Origin: Alphaproteobacteria bacterium
GTDB lineage: Bacteria > Pseudomonadota > Alphaproteobacteria > Rickettsiales > SXRF01
Reading direction: 5' to 3'
DNA: 64,000 nucleotides
Assembly: GCA_020049775.1 (NCBI GenBank)
Contig: JAGVLO010000005.1
Span: 23,898-87,897, forward strand
Shown here: positions 1-10,803 of the stretch, in pieces
How the letters are laid out: each line of letters starts with the position of its first letter
How positions within the stretch are numbered: position 1 is the stretch's first letter
Made by a program: the position numbers and the translations under genes
Notes under the pieces: model-generated
Told to the model about the DNA's origin: nothing
Databases searched by the model: none
Seen by the model: the letters and a program-made list of their open reading frames with translations, nothing else

Positions 1-632
1 GAAATGCCGCCTTCGGACGGGATGGGGAAACGCTCGATAATGCCGTGGAAATCACGCGGTGACGGGTCTTCAAGGAAAAACTCCACCTCCTGCCCGTGCA
101 AATCCTCAATCACGGCGTTGATGGCTTTCATCAGCGATTCGTTGGGGATGATTTCATGCAAATGGCGGTTAGCGAGGTTCTGGCCGAAGATGTTGCGCGC
201 GGCGCGGTTGGTGCGCACCACGGTTTTGTCGTCATTGGTCATAATCAGGATGTCGGGCAGCGTATCGACAAGGATTTCGCGCTCGGTTATCACCGTTTCC
301 ATTTCCTGACGCTTGTTTTCCCACGAGCGCTGCAGGCGGCTGAGCGCGCCCGACAACTCGCCGACGTTGGAAAGGAAGCTCAAATCCGGCGAGCGCATGC
401 GCTTGTCCATGGCAAGGTCATACACATATTGCGTGAGCGCCGAGATATTGGACAAGAACGGAACGACAAACACCATGGACAGCACCACGATGGCGACATA
501 GCCGTAAATGAAATAGTTGAAGTCCAGCTCGCCGGTAATGGCGAAAATCGACAGCACAAGCAGCGCAGGGCTAGACGCCACCATGAGCGTCTTGAGCAAT
601 GTGCTGAACGATATAACTGGTTTGTTGTGCAT
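1..632 (-). CDS. PhoR-like membrane sensor histidine kinase, N-terminal part (runs off left edge)
   Basis: Only the first 210 codons are in the window; no stop codon is reached before base 1. The start is the ATG at 632. The translation begins MHNKPVISFSTLLKTLMVA and has two hydrophobic segments (about residues 15-33 and 40-60) separated by a very short loop, then a helical linker and, from about residue 118, a PAS-like domain (EILVDTLPDILIMTND, then TNRAARNIFG). Two membrane helices followed by a PAS domain is the usual front end of alphaproteobacterial PhoR-type kinases. The HisKA and HATPase domains would lie to the left, outside the window, so the kinase call is an inference from architecture. 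trpS lies 74 bp upstream on the same strand. Confidence 0.7.
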   Translation of the reverse strand, partial: MHNKPVISFSTLLKTLMVASSPALLVLSIFAITGELDFNYFIYGYVAIVVLSMVFVVPFLSNISALTQYVYDLAMDKRMRSPDLSFLSNVGELSGALSRLQRSWENKRQEMETVITEREILVDTLPDILIMTNDDKTVVRTNRAARNIFGQNLANRHLHEIIPNESLMKAINAVIEDLHGQEVEFFLEDPSPRDFHGIIERFPIPSEGGI

Positions 633-706
633 GAACGGCTGTTTTAGGTTGCTATAAGGCGCGTATTTTTACCATGCGGTTTTGCCGGAGGCAACCCAAT
701 GCGAAC

Positions 707-1705
707 TTAATGTTTTAGATTAAGAAAACCCGCCAATTCCTTAACTTCTTTCAGGGTTTGGTCGGCAACCGCATGCGCGCGCGCCACACCCCTGGCCAGT
801 ACCTTGTCCAGATAATCTGTTTCTTTAAGAAGCTCGCGCATTTTGCTGGTTATTGGCGATAAATGCGCCACGGCTACATCGGTGAGCATCTGCTTGAAGG
901 CGGAATTATTCTTGCCTTCGCACTCGGCCAGCGCCTGCTCGCGAGTGATGCCGCGGAACGACGCGTAGAGGTTGAGCAGGTTGCTGACTTCCGGCCGCGC
1001 TTCTGCATCATACGATATACCCTCTATCATGTCGGATTTGGCCTTGCGGAACTTAAGGGCAATGGTGTCGGCGTCATCGGTGAGGTTGATGCGCGAATAG
1101 TCGGATTCGTCGGATTTGCTCATTTTTTTCTTGCCATCACGTAAGGACATCACCCGCGCCGCCTCGCCCATGATGACCGGCTCCGGCAGCGGGAAAAACT
1201 CGGTTTTATAGTAGCGGTTGAACGCTCCGGCGATGTCGCGGGTCAGTTCCACATGCTGTTTCTGGTCATGGCCGACTGGCACATGCGTGGCTTTATAGAG
1301 GATAATGTCCGCCGCCATCAATACCGGGTAGGAGTATAGGCCAAGCACGGCGTTTTCTTTGTCCTTGCCCGCTTTCTCCTTGAACTGCGTCATGCGGTTC
1401 AGCCAGCCCAGCGGCGTGTGGCATGACAGAATCCACATCAGCTCGGCATGGCCGGAAATGCTCGATTGCGGGAAGATGGCGCTTTTTTCAGGGTCGATGC
1501 CGCAGGCAATGTAGGCGGCGGCGGTTTCGCGCACATGCTGGCGCAATTTATCGGCCTCCTGCGGCACGGTGATGGCGTGCAGGTCGGCCAGCATGAAAAA
1601 ACATTCATAGTCGCGCTGAAGCGCCACCCAGTTGCGGATAGCCCCGAGGTAATTACCCAGATGCAGGTTGCCTGTCGGCTGGACACCGGACAATATGCGT
1701 TTCAT
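707..1705 (-). CDS. trpS: Tryptophanyl-tRNA synthetase
   Basis: Class I aminoacyl-tRNA synthetase that charges tRNA-Trp, 332 residues. The HIGH-type signature is GNLHLGNYLG near residues 12-21 and the KMSKS loop is present exactly as KMSKS near residues 194-198. The reading frame is open 27 codons further upstream, but the ATG at 1705 gives the family N-terminus (MKRILSGVQPTG) and has a GGAAGG ribosome-binding site just before it, so that start is chosen. It is divergent from hemB across about 170 bp and lies upstream of the PhoR-like kinase gene on the same strand. Confidence 0.97.
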   Translation of the reverse strand: MKRILSGVQPTGNLHLGNYLGAIRNWVALQRDYECFFMLADLHAITVPQEADKLRQHVRETAAAYIACGIDPEKSAIFPQSSISGHAELMWILSCHTPLGWLNRMTQFKEKAGKDKENAVLGLYSYPVLMAADIILYKATHVPVGHDQKQHVELTRDIAGAFNRYYKTEFFPLPEPVIMGEAARVMSLRDGKKKMSKSDESDYSRINLTDDADTIALKFRKAKSDMIEGISYDAEARPEVSNLLNLYASFRGITREQALAECEGKNNSAFKQMLTDVAVAHLSPITSKMRELLKETDYLDKVLARGVARAHAVADQTLKEVKELAGFLNLKH

Positions 1706-1875
1706 AGCCCTTCCTTGCGACGTAAGAGGCATTGTCATAAAAGGCTTTTTTACCCCTGTACAGTAGTAAAAATGCATGACAGCCATTTAACTGCACGGCT
1801 GTGCTGCCCCTGCACCATCTGAAGCGCTGAATCCGCCTTGCCTAACGGCTGTTTTTTGACTAGCTTACGCCGCCT

Positions 1876-2892
1876 ATGACCCACCACGCCCAACCAGAAC
1901 TATCCTGGGGCCAATTCCCCACTACCCGCCTGCGCCGCACGCGCATGCAGGGCTGGTGCCGCGAGCTAGTGGCCGAGCATCATCTGCATCCCAGCGACCT
2001 TATCTGGCCGGTGTTTATACAGGAAGGAAAGAACACCGAAACACCGATTGCCTCGATGCCGGGCGTTTTCCGTATCACATTGGATTTACTTGTTGAAAAA
2101 ATAAAGTTAGCTAACCAACTTAGTATTAGGGCGATGGCCCTTTTCCCGCTGGTTAAAAGCGAACTCAAAAGCCCGTACGGCGACGAGGCACTGTTCGACG
2201 GCAACCTCGTTTGCCGTGCCATCAAGGAGATAAAAAACGCCGTGCCGGACATGGGTATTATTGCCGACGTAGCCCTCGACCCCTACACCAACCACGGACA
2301 GGACGGGGTGTTTGAGAACGGACAGGTCATCAACGACCTGACCATCGATATATTATGCAAGCAGGCCGTCGTACAGGCGAAGGCCGGCTGCGACATCGTC
2401 GCCCCGTCTGACATGATGGACGGGCGCGTAGGCGCTATCCGCAAAGCCTTAGAGCAGGAGAACCTGAAAGACACCCTTATACTGGCCTACAGCGCCAAAT
2501 ACGCTTCCAGCATGTACGGGCCATTCCGTGACGCCGTGGACTCGGCCAAGAACCTTGGCAGCGCCGACAAGCGCAGCTACCAGATGAACCCTGCCAACAG
2601 CGACGAAGCCCTGCGCGAAATCGCGCTCGATATCGCCGAGGGCGCCGACATGGTGATGGTCAAACCTGGTATCGCCTATCTTGATATTGTTTACCGCGCC
2701 GCTTCTACGTTTCCTGTACCCGTGTTCGCTTATCAGGTGAGTGGTGAATACGCGATGATAAAGGCAGCGGGCAACAATGGCTGGATAAACGCGGATGCGG
2801 TGATGGCGGAGCAGCTGCTTTCTTTCAAACGCGCGGGCGCACGCGCCATATTGACGTATGCGGCGCTAGATATAGCAAAGGCAATCGCATGA
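1876..2892 (+). CDS. hemB: Delta-aminolevulinic acid dehydratase (porphobilinogen synthase)
   Basis: Condenses two 5-aminolevulinate molecules to porphobilinogen in heme synthesis; 338 residues. The two active-site lysines are visible: K208 in LAYSAKYASS and K263 in MVKPGIAYLD, the latter expected to form the Schiff base. The segment corresponding to the zinc-binding cysteine cluster of Zn-type enzymes reads DVALDPYTNHGQDG (residues 131-144) and has no cysteines, so this is a Mg-type, zinc-independent enzyme as is common in Alphaproteobacteria. Its stop overlaps the ubiX start by four bases (ATGA), indicating co-translation. Confidence 0.97.
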   Translation: MTHHAQPELSWGQFPTTRLRRTRMQGWCRELVAEHHLHPSDLIWPVFIQEGKNTETPIASMPGVFRITLDLLVEKIKLANQLSIRAMALFPLVKSELKSPYGDEALFDGNLVCRAIKEIKNAVPDMGIIADVALDPYTNHGQDGVFENGQVINDLTIDILCKQAVVQAKAGCDIVAPSDMMDGRVGAIRKALEQENLKDTLILAYSAKYASSMYGPFRDAVDSAKNLGSADKRSYQMNPANSDEALREIALDIAEGADMVMVKPGIAYLDIVYRAASTFPVPVFAYQVSGEYAMIKAAGNNGWINADAVMAEQLLSFKRAGARAILTYAALDIAKAIA

Positions 2893-3467
2893 CCAGCAGC
2901 AACAAAATCATCGTCGGCATCAGCGGCGCATCTGGCGCTATTTACGGCATAGAGCTGCTGAAGGCGCTTAAAAGCGCCGGTGTGGAATCGCACCTTGTGA
3001 TCACCAAAACAGCGCAAATTACCATTGCCCATGAAACACCCTATTCTCTGCCGCAGGTGCAGGCGCTGGCCTCGCATTTCTATTCCGTGGCCGATATGTC
3101 GGCAGCCATTGCCAGCGGCTCGTTTAAAACACGCGGCATGGTGGTAGCGCCGTGCGCCATGCGCAGCCTTGCGGAAATCGCCACCGCCAACACCAGCAAC
3201 CTGCTTACGCGCGCCGCCGACGTTACGCTCAAAGAACGCCGCAAGCTAGTTTTGATGGTGCGCGAAACGCCGCTGACCAACGCGCATTTGCGCAATATGC
3301 TTCTGGTTTCCGAGATGGGCGGCATCATCGCCCCGCCGGTGCCTGCCTTTTACAGTAAACCTGAATCGCTGGAAGCCATGGTGAGCCACACGGTAGGCCG
3401 TGTTCTTGACCTTTTTGATATCGAACACGCAATGGTTAAACGCTGGGAAGGCGTGACCGGAAGCTAG
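2889..3467 (+). CDS. ubiX: Flavin prenyltransferase UbiX
   Basis: Makes the prenylated FMN cofactor used by UbiD-type decarboxylases, for example in ubiquinone synthesis; 192 residues, normal family length. The N-terminal FMN-binding stretch GISGASGAIYG (residues 10-20) and the later segments VVAPCAMRSLAEIA and RETPLTNAHLRNM are typical of the family. The start codon overlaps the hemB stop. No ubiD is seen in the window. The 180 bp after it contain a TATAAT at 3555-3560 but no convincing -35 partner. Confidence 0.95.
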   Translation: MTSSNKIIVGISGASGAIYGIELLKALKSAGVESHLVITKTAQITIAHETPYSLPQVQALASHFYSVADMSAAIASGSFKTRGMVVAPCAMRSLAEIATANTSNLLTRAADVTLKERRKLVLMVRETPLTNAHLRNMLLVSEMGGIIAPPVPAFYSKPESLEAMVSHTVGRVLDLFDIEHAMVKRWEGVTGS

Positions 3468-3649
3468 TTAATCAAACAATACAAATACTTGACGTAAGCG
3501 CCGGTAAAATGGTTAATTTTGTATAAAGCTGTAGGCGTTGTCTTCATTTTTTGTTATAATGTCCTTCGTTTTTGAAATTGAAAAAACTTGGGCAAAGCAC
3601 CCCCGGTATGGTGTTTATTGCCCCTAACGTATGGAAAATATAACGGGCC

Positions 3650-3838
3650 ATGAACGAAGATTTGATAATGATCAAGCGGTTAGAGTCTCTACGTGCAGAA
3701 CACCGCCAACTCGATGAAACGATTAAACAGGAAGCGCTCGATGAGCTTTCCCGCAAGCGCTACCAGAAGCTGAAGCTTTCCATGCGCGATGAAATCATGA
3801 GACTTGAACAAGTTGTATATCCCGATATAACCGCCTGA
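3650..3838 (+). CDS. YdcH-like (DUF465) small coiled-coil protein
   Basis: A 62-residue, charged, all-helical protein that begins MNEDLIMIKRLESLRAEHRQ. The pattern of a short helix, a heptad-like run and a closing segment with KRYQKLKLSMRDEI resembles the DUF465/YdcH family, whose members are tiny coiled-coil proteins of unknown function widespread in Alphaproteobacteria. The downstream methyltransferase gene starts 15 bases after its stop and in the same reading frame, so the two are probably co-transcribed. Function is not predicted. Confidence 0.75.
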   Translation: MNEDLIMIKRLESLRAEHRQLDETIKQEALDELSRKRYQKLKLSMRDEIMRLEQVVYPDITA

Positions 3839-3853
3839 TTATTAGGCTCGCCG

Positions 3854-5128
3854 TTGCAGCCATCCGCCATTTCCGAATCTTTTGAAGTCACCGTAGAATC
3901 GCTCGGCGGGCTGGGTGATGGGATAGCCACACATAATAATAAACCCCTGTTCATCCCCAAATCCTGCGCCGGAGACCGGCTTTCCGTGCGTATTGTGCAT
4001 GAAAACCGTGATGGAGCGCAGGCGCAAATTGATGAGATACTGGGTTGGGGTATAGACCGTATTATACCCCCATGCGGGTATTTTGACCGCTGCGGCGGGT
4101 GCAGCCTGCAACAGCTGAGCGAATCTTCTTATCAGGCCTTCAAAACCAAAATATTTTATAATGCAATTACCCATGCAGGGTATAATGCAGCAAATGCAAA
4201 AACCGTGTTCTTGCCGGCAGCTACGCGCCGCCGTGTGGAATTTAAGCTGGCGCATGGGGGAAATGCCGTAAAACTCGCCCTCCTCGAGCCACGCAGCCAC
4301 ACGCCGGTTGCAATTGACCAGTGCCTTATCCTGCGCCCCGAGTTGCAGGCCCTCATCGCTCCAATTTCCGAGGCGCTATCCGCTGAGGCATTTTCAGCAA
4401 CGCTTTACGCCGTAAGCCTGACACTCACAGATTCAGGCATCGATATGCTGCTTACCTTCCGAAACACTGACCTTGCCACCCTGCCGCCTATGGAAGGCTT
4501 GTGCAAATCGCTTGGGATCGCACGCATCAGCGCCCGTAACCGTGACGATGCCGCTACCAGAACATTACACACACAAACACCCGTTGAAATGACGCTGGGG
4601 GGGTATGCTATTCCACTACCCGCTGATGCTTTCCTGCAGGCCAGTGTTGAGGGGCAAGCTTTGCTCACCGAGGCTACCCTTGCTGCCTGCGAGGGTGCAA
4701 AATCGGTTGCGGATTTATTCTGCGGCATCGGCACTTACAGCTTCCCCGCCAGCCGCAAAGTAAAAATCCACGCGGTGGAAAGCGATGCTACCATGGTAGC
4801 GGCCATGCAAAAAAGTATCAAACAGCACGGCATAACCTCACTTACCGCAGAAAAGCGCGATTTGTTCAAAGCCCCGCTGACTGCCTTCGAACTCAATCGT
4901 TTTGATGCGGCCATCATCAACCCGCCGCGCCTTGGCGCCAAAGCACAGTGCGAGCATATAGCAAAATCCACGGTAAAAACCGTGGCCATGGTCTCCTGCA
5001 ACCCTGCCACCTTCAGCAGGGACGCCAAAATCCTGAAATCGGCCGGTTTCAAATTGCAATCGGCGCAAGCTGTTGACCAGTTTGTATTTAGCCCGCATCT
5101 TGAAATTACGGCTCTTTTTACCCACTAG
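3854..5128 (+). CDS. RumA/RlmD-type 23S rRNA (uracil-5)-methyltransferase
   Basis: SAM-dependent RNA m5U methyltransferase of the TrmA/RlmC/RlmD family, 424 residues. An N-terminal TRAM-like segment is followed by cysteines C74, C80 and C83 (Cx5Cx2C) and C157, the ligand set of the family's [4Fe-4S] cluster. The SAM-binding motif is DLFCGIGTYSFP, the motif IV is INPPRLG, and the catalytic cysteine is C382 in VSCNPATFSRD. The only upstream start candidate after the in-frame stop of the preceding gene is TTG at 3854; no ATG lies near the family N-terminus. The exact target uridine cannot be read from the sequence. Confidence 0.9.
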   Translation: MQPSAISESFEVTVESLGGLGDGIATHNNKPLFIPKSCAGDRLSVRIVHENRDGAQAQIDEILGWGIDRIIPPCGYFDRCGGCSLQQLSESSYQAFKTKIFYNAITHAGYNAANAKTVFLPAATRRRVEFKLAHGGNAVKLALLEPRSHTPVAIDQCLILRPELQALIAPISEALSAEAFSATLYAVSLTLTDSGIDMLLTFRNTDLATLPPMEGLCKSLGIARISARNRDDAATRTLHTQTPVEMTLGGYAIPLPADAFLQASVEGQALLTEATLAACEGAKSVADLFCGIGTYSFPASRKVKIHAVESDATMVAAMQKSIKQHGITSLTAEKRDLFKAPLTAFELNRFDAAIINPPRLGAKAQCEHIAKSTVKTVAMVSCNPATFSRDAKILKSAGFKLQSAQAVDQFVFSPHLEITALFTH

Positions 5129-5193
5129 GTTGCATTGACAGCCAACTGCGCAACAGCTAGATTGGTTAACTAAATTTAACAAATGGAGGTGCT

Positions 5194-5595
5194 ATGACCG
5201 CCACTGCCACACCACCCGCTAACGAACCTAAAGTCCGCCATATCGACGTCCAGAAGCTAGGCAGGCTTATTCAGATGTATTCGGTGCATCCCGAAGCCAT
5301 GCGTGCCTTAAGCGCGTCGCTGGGCGATCAGGAGCATATCGAACGCGCCATGCAGATAGGGCAGAGAGAATTCCTTATTATCCCTATGGATGTGGTACCC
5401 GACCATGAGCGCCAGTTCGTCACCGAAACCCTGCATATCTTGCGCGGCAAGCCCGAACCCAAGTACAGGAAAGCGGAAGGTCTCGGCGAGAAAAAATACA
5501 TGCTGGTGCATGAACCGGAAGCCATATCCATGCTGAAAAACCTACTCAAAGACAGCTATATCGGCACCGAGCCAAAGCGCAGCAAAGACAAATAA
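5194..5595 (+). CDS. Unidentified 133-residue cytoplasmic protein
   Basis: Not recognised. It has a strong ribosome-binding site (GGAGG, 5 bases before the ATG), which makes the gene and its start credible. There is no signal peptide or membrane segment. The N-terminus is a short Pro/Thr/Ala stretch, the middle is probably alpha/beta (FLIIPMDVVPDHERQ) and the C-terminus is basic and lysine-rich (SYIGTEPKRSKDK). It stands alone between the methyltransferase and lepA. The leader holds TTAA half-sites six bases apart, near but not matching the CtrA box. Confidence 0.75.
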   Translation: MTATATPPANEPKVRHIDVQKLGRLIQMYSVHPEAMRALSASLGDQEHIERAMQIGQREFLIIPMDVVPDHERQFVTETLHILRGKPEPKYRKAEGLGEKKYMLVHEPEAISMLKNLLKDSYIGTEPKRSKDK

Positions 5596-5691
5596 AAAGG
5601 CCTCATGTTCTTGTTTGACCAAGCCAGCAAACAAGGCTATTAACGCTAGCTTACATTAACGTTAGAGCCTGCCCGCGCGGGATTTGAGCAA

Positions 5692-7486
5692 ATGACCGAC
5701 CTGAGCCACATACGCAATTTTTCCATCATTGCCCATATCGACCACGGCAAATCGACGCTCGCCGACCGCCTGATTCAAGTCTGCGGTGGGCTGGAAGCGC
5801 GTGAGATGACCGAGCAGGTACTCGATTCCATGGATATTGAAAAAGAGCGCGGCATCACCATCAAGGCACAAACCGTGCGCCTGAAATACAAGGCCAAGAA
5901 TGGTGAAACCTACACGCTCAACCTGATGGACACGCCCGGCCACGTCGATTTCGGTTATGAAGTGTCGCGCTGCCTTGCCGCCTGCGAAGGCTCACTGCTG
6001 GTGGTGGACGCATCACAAGGCGTGGAAGCGCAGACGCTGGCCAACGTCTATAAAGCCATGGACGCCGGCCATGAAATGGTGCCGGTACTCAATAAAATTG
6101 ACCTGCCCGCCGCCGACCTCGAACGCGCCAAGGCGCAGATTGAAGAAGTCATCGGCATCGACGCCTCGGAAGCTCTCGCCATTTCTGCCAAAAGCGGCAT
6201 CGGCATCGAAGAAGTGTTGGAAGCCATCGTACACCGCCTGCCCCCGCCCAAAGGCGATGCGAATGGAGCATTGCAGGCACTACTGGTCGATAGCTGGTAC
6301 GACACCTATCTTGGCGTAATCATCCTTGTGCGCGTGATGCACGGCACGCTGATACCCGGCATGAAAACCCGCATGATGAGTACCGGCACCGCCCACACGG
6401 TGGAACAGCTCGGCGTGTTCACGCCTAAAAAGGTGCAGGTACACAAGTTACTGCCCGGCGAAGTCGGTTACATCATCACTGGTATTAAACAGGTGGCGGA
6501 TTGCAAAGTGGGTGACACCATCACCGAAGAACGCCGCCCCGCCGAATCACCCCTGCCCGGCTTCAAGCCATCGCAGTCAGTGGTGTTCTGCGGACTGTAC
6601 CCAACCGACGCTTCGGAATTCGGCCACTTGAAAGAATCGCTGTGGAAACTGCGCTTGAACGACGCCAGCTTCGAATTTGAAACAGAAAGCTCGACCGCGC
6701 TCGGTTTTGGTTTCCGCTGCGGCTTTTTGGGCATGTTGCATCTGGAAATCATTCAGGAACGCTTGGAGCGCGAGTTCGACCTCGACCTGATTACCACCGC
6801 GCCCAGCGTTGTGTACCGCCTGCACCTGACCGACGGCACGGAAATAGAGATGCATAACCCAAACGACATGCCCGACGTCACCAAAATCGAGAAAATTGAC
6901 GAGCCGTGGATACGCGCCACCATCATGACACCCGATGATTATCTGGGTAACATTCTCTCGCTATGCACAGAAAAACGCGGCATTCAGGAAAACCTGACCT
7001 ATGTCGGCAGCCGCGCCATGGTGGTATATAAACTGCCGCTCAACGAAGTGGTGTTCGATTTTTATGACAGGCTTAAATCCTGCAGCAAGGGCTACGCCAG
7101 CTTCGACTACGAGATTACCGAGTATATCGAAAGCGATCTGGTGAAGCTGAATATTCTCGTCAACGCTGAACCGGTGGATGCTCTGGCGCTCATCGTACAC
7201 CGCTCGCAGGCGGATTTCCGTGGCCGCAAGCTGTGCGAACGCTTGAAAGACCTTATCCCCAAGCATTTGTTCCCCATCCCCATTCAGGCAGCTATCGGCG
7301 GCAAGATTATCGCCCGCGAAACCATCAGCGCCATGCGCAAAGACGTTCTTGCCAAATGCTACGGCGGCGACATCAGCCGCAAACGCAAACTGCTTGATAA
7401 ACAGAAAAAGGGTAAGAAAAAGATGCGTGAAATCGGCAACGTGAATATTCCGCAGTCGGCCTTCCTCGCCGCCCTCAAGATGGGTG

Positions 7487-7494
<8 letters not shown>
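5692..7494 (+). CDS. lepA: Elongation factor 4 (LepA), ribosomal back-translocase GTPase
   Basis: Translational GTPase of 600 residues, the normal LepA length. The G motifs are all present: AHIDHGKST (G1), DTPGH (G3), NKID (G4) and SAKSG (G5). EF-G-like domains II, III and V follow, and the LepA-specific C-terminal domain ends with the basic [15 protein letters not shown] segment that contacts the ribosome. Its 3' end overlaps the start region of the ABC exporter gene by a few bases, so the two are probably one transcript. Confidence 0.98.
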
Positions 7495-9304
<1,810 letters not shown>

Positions 9305-9347
9305 TTGCCCTGATATTGCTGCGTTTTTTGACACGCCTTAGAAACAA

Positions 9348-9375
9348 TTGACAAAACAGCAGGATAGGCTAAATC
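9348..9375 (+). promoter_or_regulatory. Putative sigma-70 promoter of tRNA-Ala
   Basis: A perfect -35 hexamer TTGACA (9348-9353), a 16-base spacer and a weaker -10 TAAATC (9370-9375) lie 21 bases before the tRNA gene, the expected spacing for a stable-RNA promoter. The call rests on sequence match only. Confidence 0.5.
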
Positions 9376-9396
9376 TGCTCTCCCGATTTGAGATGT

Positions 9397-9472
<76 letters not shown>

Positions 9473-9536
9473 GCCTTCGCACTGCGTGCTTCGCTCGGCG
9501 AGCCTAGTCGAGCCGAGATAAGCACAGTAAGAAGGC
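9473..9536. repeat. Imperfect hairpin directly after the tRNA-Ala CCA
   Basis: The left arm GCCTTCGCACTGCG with TGCTTCGCTCGG is matched by the reverse complement of a right arm that ends in AGTAAGAAGGC; the apex is around CGAGCCTAGTCGAG. A further GCCTTCG/CGAAGGC pair links the left end to about 9563. It may end tRNA transcription or be a terminal structure of the GIY-YIG element. Confidence 0.55.
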
Positions 9537-9576
9537 TGTCGCGCCGTAGTGCAACGAAGGCGGACTGTATCAAGAT

Positions 9577-9816
9577 ATGAAATATGTATACATCCTCCGC
9601 AGCACGGCTTTTCCTGAGCATTACTACACAGGCGTTACCAGCGACCTGAAAGCGCGCCTGACAAAACACAATGCAAAAGAAGTGCCGCACACCTCTAAAT
9701 ACGCGCCGTGGGAATTAAAAACCTATATTGCTTTCTCGGATGAAAAGCAGGCATTCGCCTTTGAACAATATTTAAAAACCGCCTCCGGCAGGGCGTTTGC
9801 AAAGAAACGGCTTTAA
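9577..9816 (+). CDS. GIY-YIG superfamily nuclease-domain protein
   Basis: 79 residues comprising a single minimal GIY-YIG domain. It opens with MKYVYILRS (the family's YVYIL strand), followed by YYTGVTSDLKARLTKHN, which carries the second-strand YTG, the conserved Arg and the helix Lys/His-Asn, and later FEQYLKTASGRAFAKKRL. The family includes UPF0213/YhbQ-like stand-alone domains of poorly known role, related to homing and repair endonucleases. The gene sits directly after tRNA-Ala between two copies of the tRNA 3' end, which suggests the domain may act at this target. Its catalytic competence is unproven. Confidence 0.88.
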   Translation: MKYVYILRSTAFPEHYYTGVTSDLKARLTKHNAKEVPHTSKYAPWELKTYIAFSDEKQAFAFEQYLKTASGRAFAKKRL

Positions 9817-9848
9817 AATAAGGGTGAGTGGCCAGACGGCCACGAATC

Positions 9849-9868
9849 ACTCTCCTATGCTCTGCCAG
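9849..9868 (+). repeat. Direct repeat of tRNA-Ala 3' end (att-like)
   Basis: Matches 9454-9473 of the tRNA gene at 18 of 20 positions; the two differences fall where the tRNA has CA just before CCAG and this copy has TG. The copies are 395 bp apart. It does not continue into a recognisable tRNA on either side. Confidence 0.6.
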
Positions 9869-9878
9869 TTCTGCCCCC

Positions 9879-10247
9879 TCACCCGAAATCAGCCATCTCG
9901 TATAGCGGCCTGATTTCGATCTCGCTTGGCCCCGGCATGGGGTTGGGGCAGCGCTTTACCCACGCCACCGCCTCGTCCATGTTTTTGACTTCCCAGATCC
10001 AGTAGCCCGCCACCAGCTCACGGGGCTGGGCGAAAGGCCCGTTAATGACCGTGCGGCTCAGGCCATCCAGCGCAACGCGCTTGCCCTCCGACGAGGGCTT
10101 GAGGCCGTCAGCAGTAATCAGGATGCCGGCAGCCTGAAGCTCGTCGTTAAACTTGCCCATGGCCTCCATCATCTCCATCGTCGCGGGCGTGGGGTTAAAG
10201 CCTTTTTCGCTGTCTTCGGTCGCCTTCACTAGCACCATCACACGCAT
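9879..10247 (-). CDS. YCII/DGPF-family protein
   Basis: 122 residues of the YCII-related fold (ferredoxin-like, YciI family). It begins MRVMVLVKATEDSEKG and contains the family's DGPF-type turn as NGPFAQPRELVAGYWIWEV, followed by the helix MDEAVAWVKRCPNP. Members are often linked to extracytoplasmic sigma factors or act as small enzymes, but no sigma gene is nearby here and no function is assigned. It is transcribed toward the tRNA-linked element and away from the DUF1398 gene. Confidence 0.85.
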   Translation of the reverse strand: MRVMVLVKATEDSEKGFNPTPATMEMMEAMGKFNDELQAAGILITADGLKPSSEGKRVALDGLSRTVINGPFAQPRELVAGYWIWEVKNMDEAVAWVKRCPNPMPGPSEIEIRPLYEMADFG

Positions 10248-10324
10248 TTTATATCTCCCTGTTTGGCAACATTTAATGAAATAACTACTAGCTGCCGCGC
10301 TTTTTGTAAAAGCATAACTGCTGC

Positions 10325-10354
10325 TTTACACACGCCCAAAAATAACGATATATA
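10325..10354 (+). promoter_or_regulatory. Putative sigma-70 promoter for the DUF1398 gene
   Basis: TTTACA at 10325-10330 and TATATA at 10349-10354 are 18 bases apart; a TATAAT overlaps at 10351-10356. The start codon is 39 bases downstream of the -10. Confidence 0.4.
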
Positions 10355-10392
10355 ATTGCATGGCAACGACCGTATAAAACAAGGAAACACCC

Positions 10393-10785
10393 ATGAAAAC
10401 CGATGTAATCAAAGAATGCACCACCTTATCCCTCGCCGAGCAGATCACCTTCCCCGAAGTGGTGATGAAACTGGCCGAAGCCGGAGTTGAGCGTTATATC
10501 GCCGACCTCGTGGGTAAAAAGAAATTCAGCTATGGCAAGCAAGGAGAAACACATACGGGCGACCTTGTTTTTGACGGTGTCGAAATTCCCGAAAAGCTTG
10601 ATGCCGCTATGGTAAAACAAACTATTGCCGACATTCAGCAAGGCCGGATTAAATACCAGACATTCCTGCGCCGTATCATGGAAGCTGGCTGCGCCCATTA
10701 CGAAGTTTTTATAACGGGGCGCAGAGCCATCTATTTCGGTAGAAACGGCGTTCAGCATATCGAAGAGTTTCCGCAAGCCGCGTGA
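10393..10785 (+). CDS. DUF1398-family protein
   Basis: 130 residues, soluble. The layout of an N-terminal helical half (VVMKLAEAGVERYIADL), a central KKKFSYGKQGETH strand region and a C-terminal RIMEAGCAHYEVFITGRRAIYFGRNGVQHIEEFP matches the DUF1398 family (E. coli YbcV/YdfO-like). The family has no established activity. An AAGGA ribosome-binding site precedes the ATG. The TRIC-type membrane gene starts 18 bp after it and is likely in the same transcript. Confidence 0.75.
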   Translation: MKTDVIKECTTLSLAEQITFPEVVMKLAEAGVERYIADLVGKKKFSYGKQGETHTGDLVFDGVEIPEKLDAAMVKQTIADIQQGRIKYQTFLRRIMEAGCAHYEVFITGRRAIYFGRNGVQHIEEFPQAA

Positions 10786-10803
10786 TAAAAACTGGGGTTT
10801 GGC

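Noticed and set aside
96..647. 183-codon plus-strand frame at the left edge
   Set aside because: It opposes the PhoR-like sensor kinase, whose membrane helices and PAS segment on the minus strand are convincing.
3555..3560. TATAAT upstream of the YdcH-like gene as a promoter
   Set aside because: No acceptable -35 hexamer at 15-19 bases upstream.
3836..3854. Frameshift or read-through fusion of the YdcH-like gene and the methyltransferase, which share a reading frame
   Set aside because: A clear TGA and a 15-base gap separate them, and each product has a normal family length.
5165..5181. Possible CtrA box before the 133-residue gene
   Set aside because: The two TTAA halves are six bases apart, not seven.
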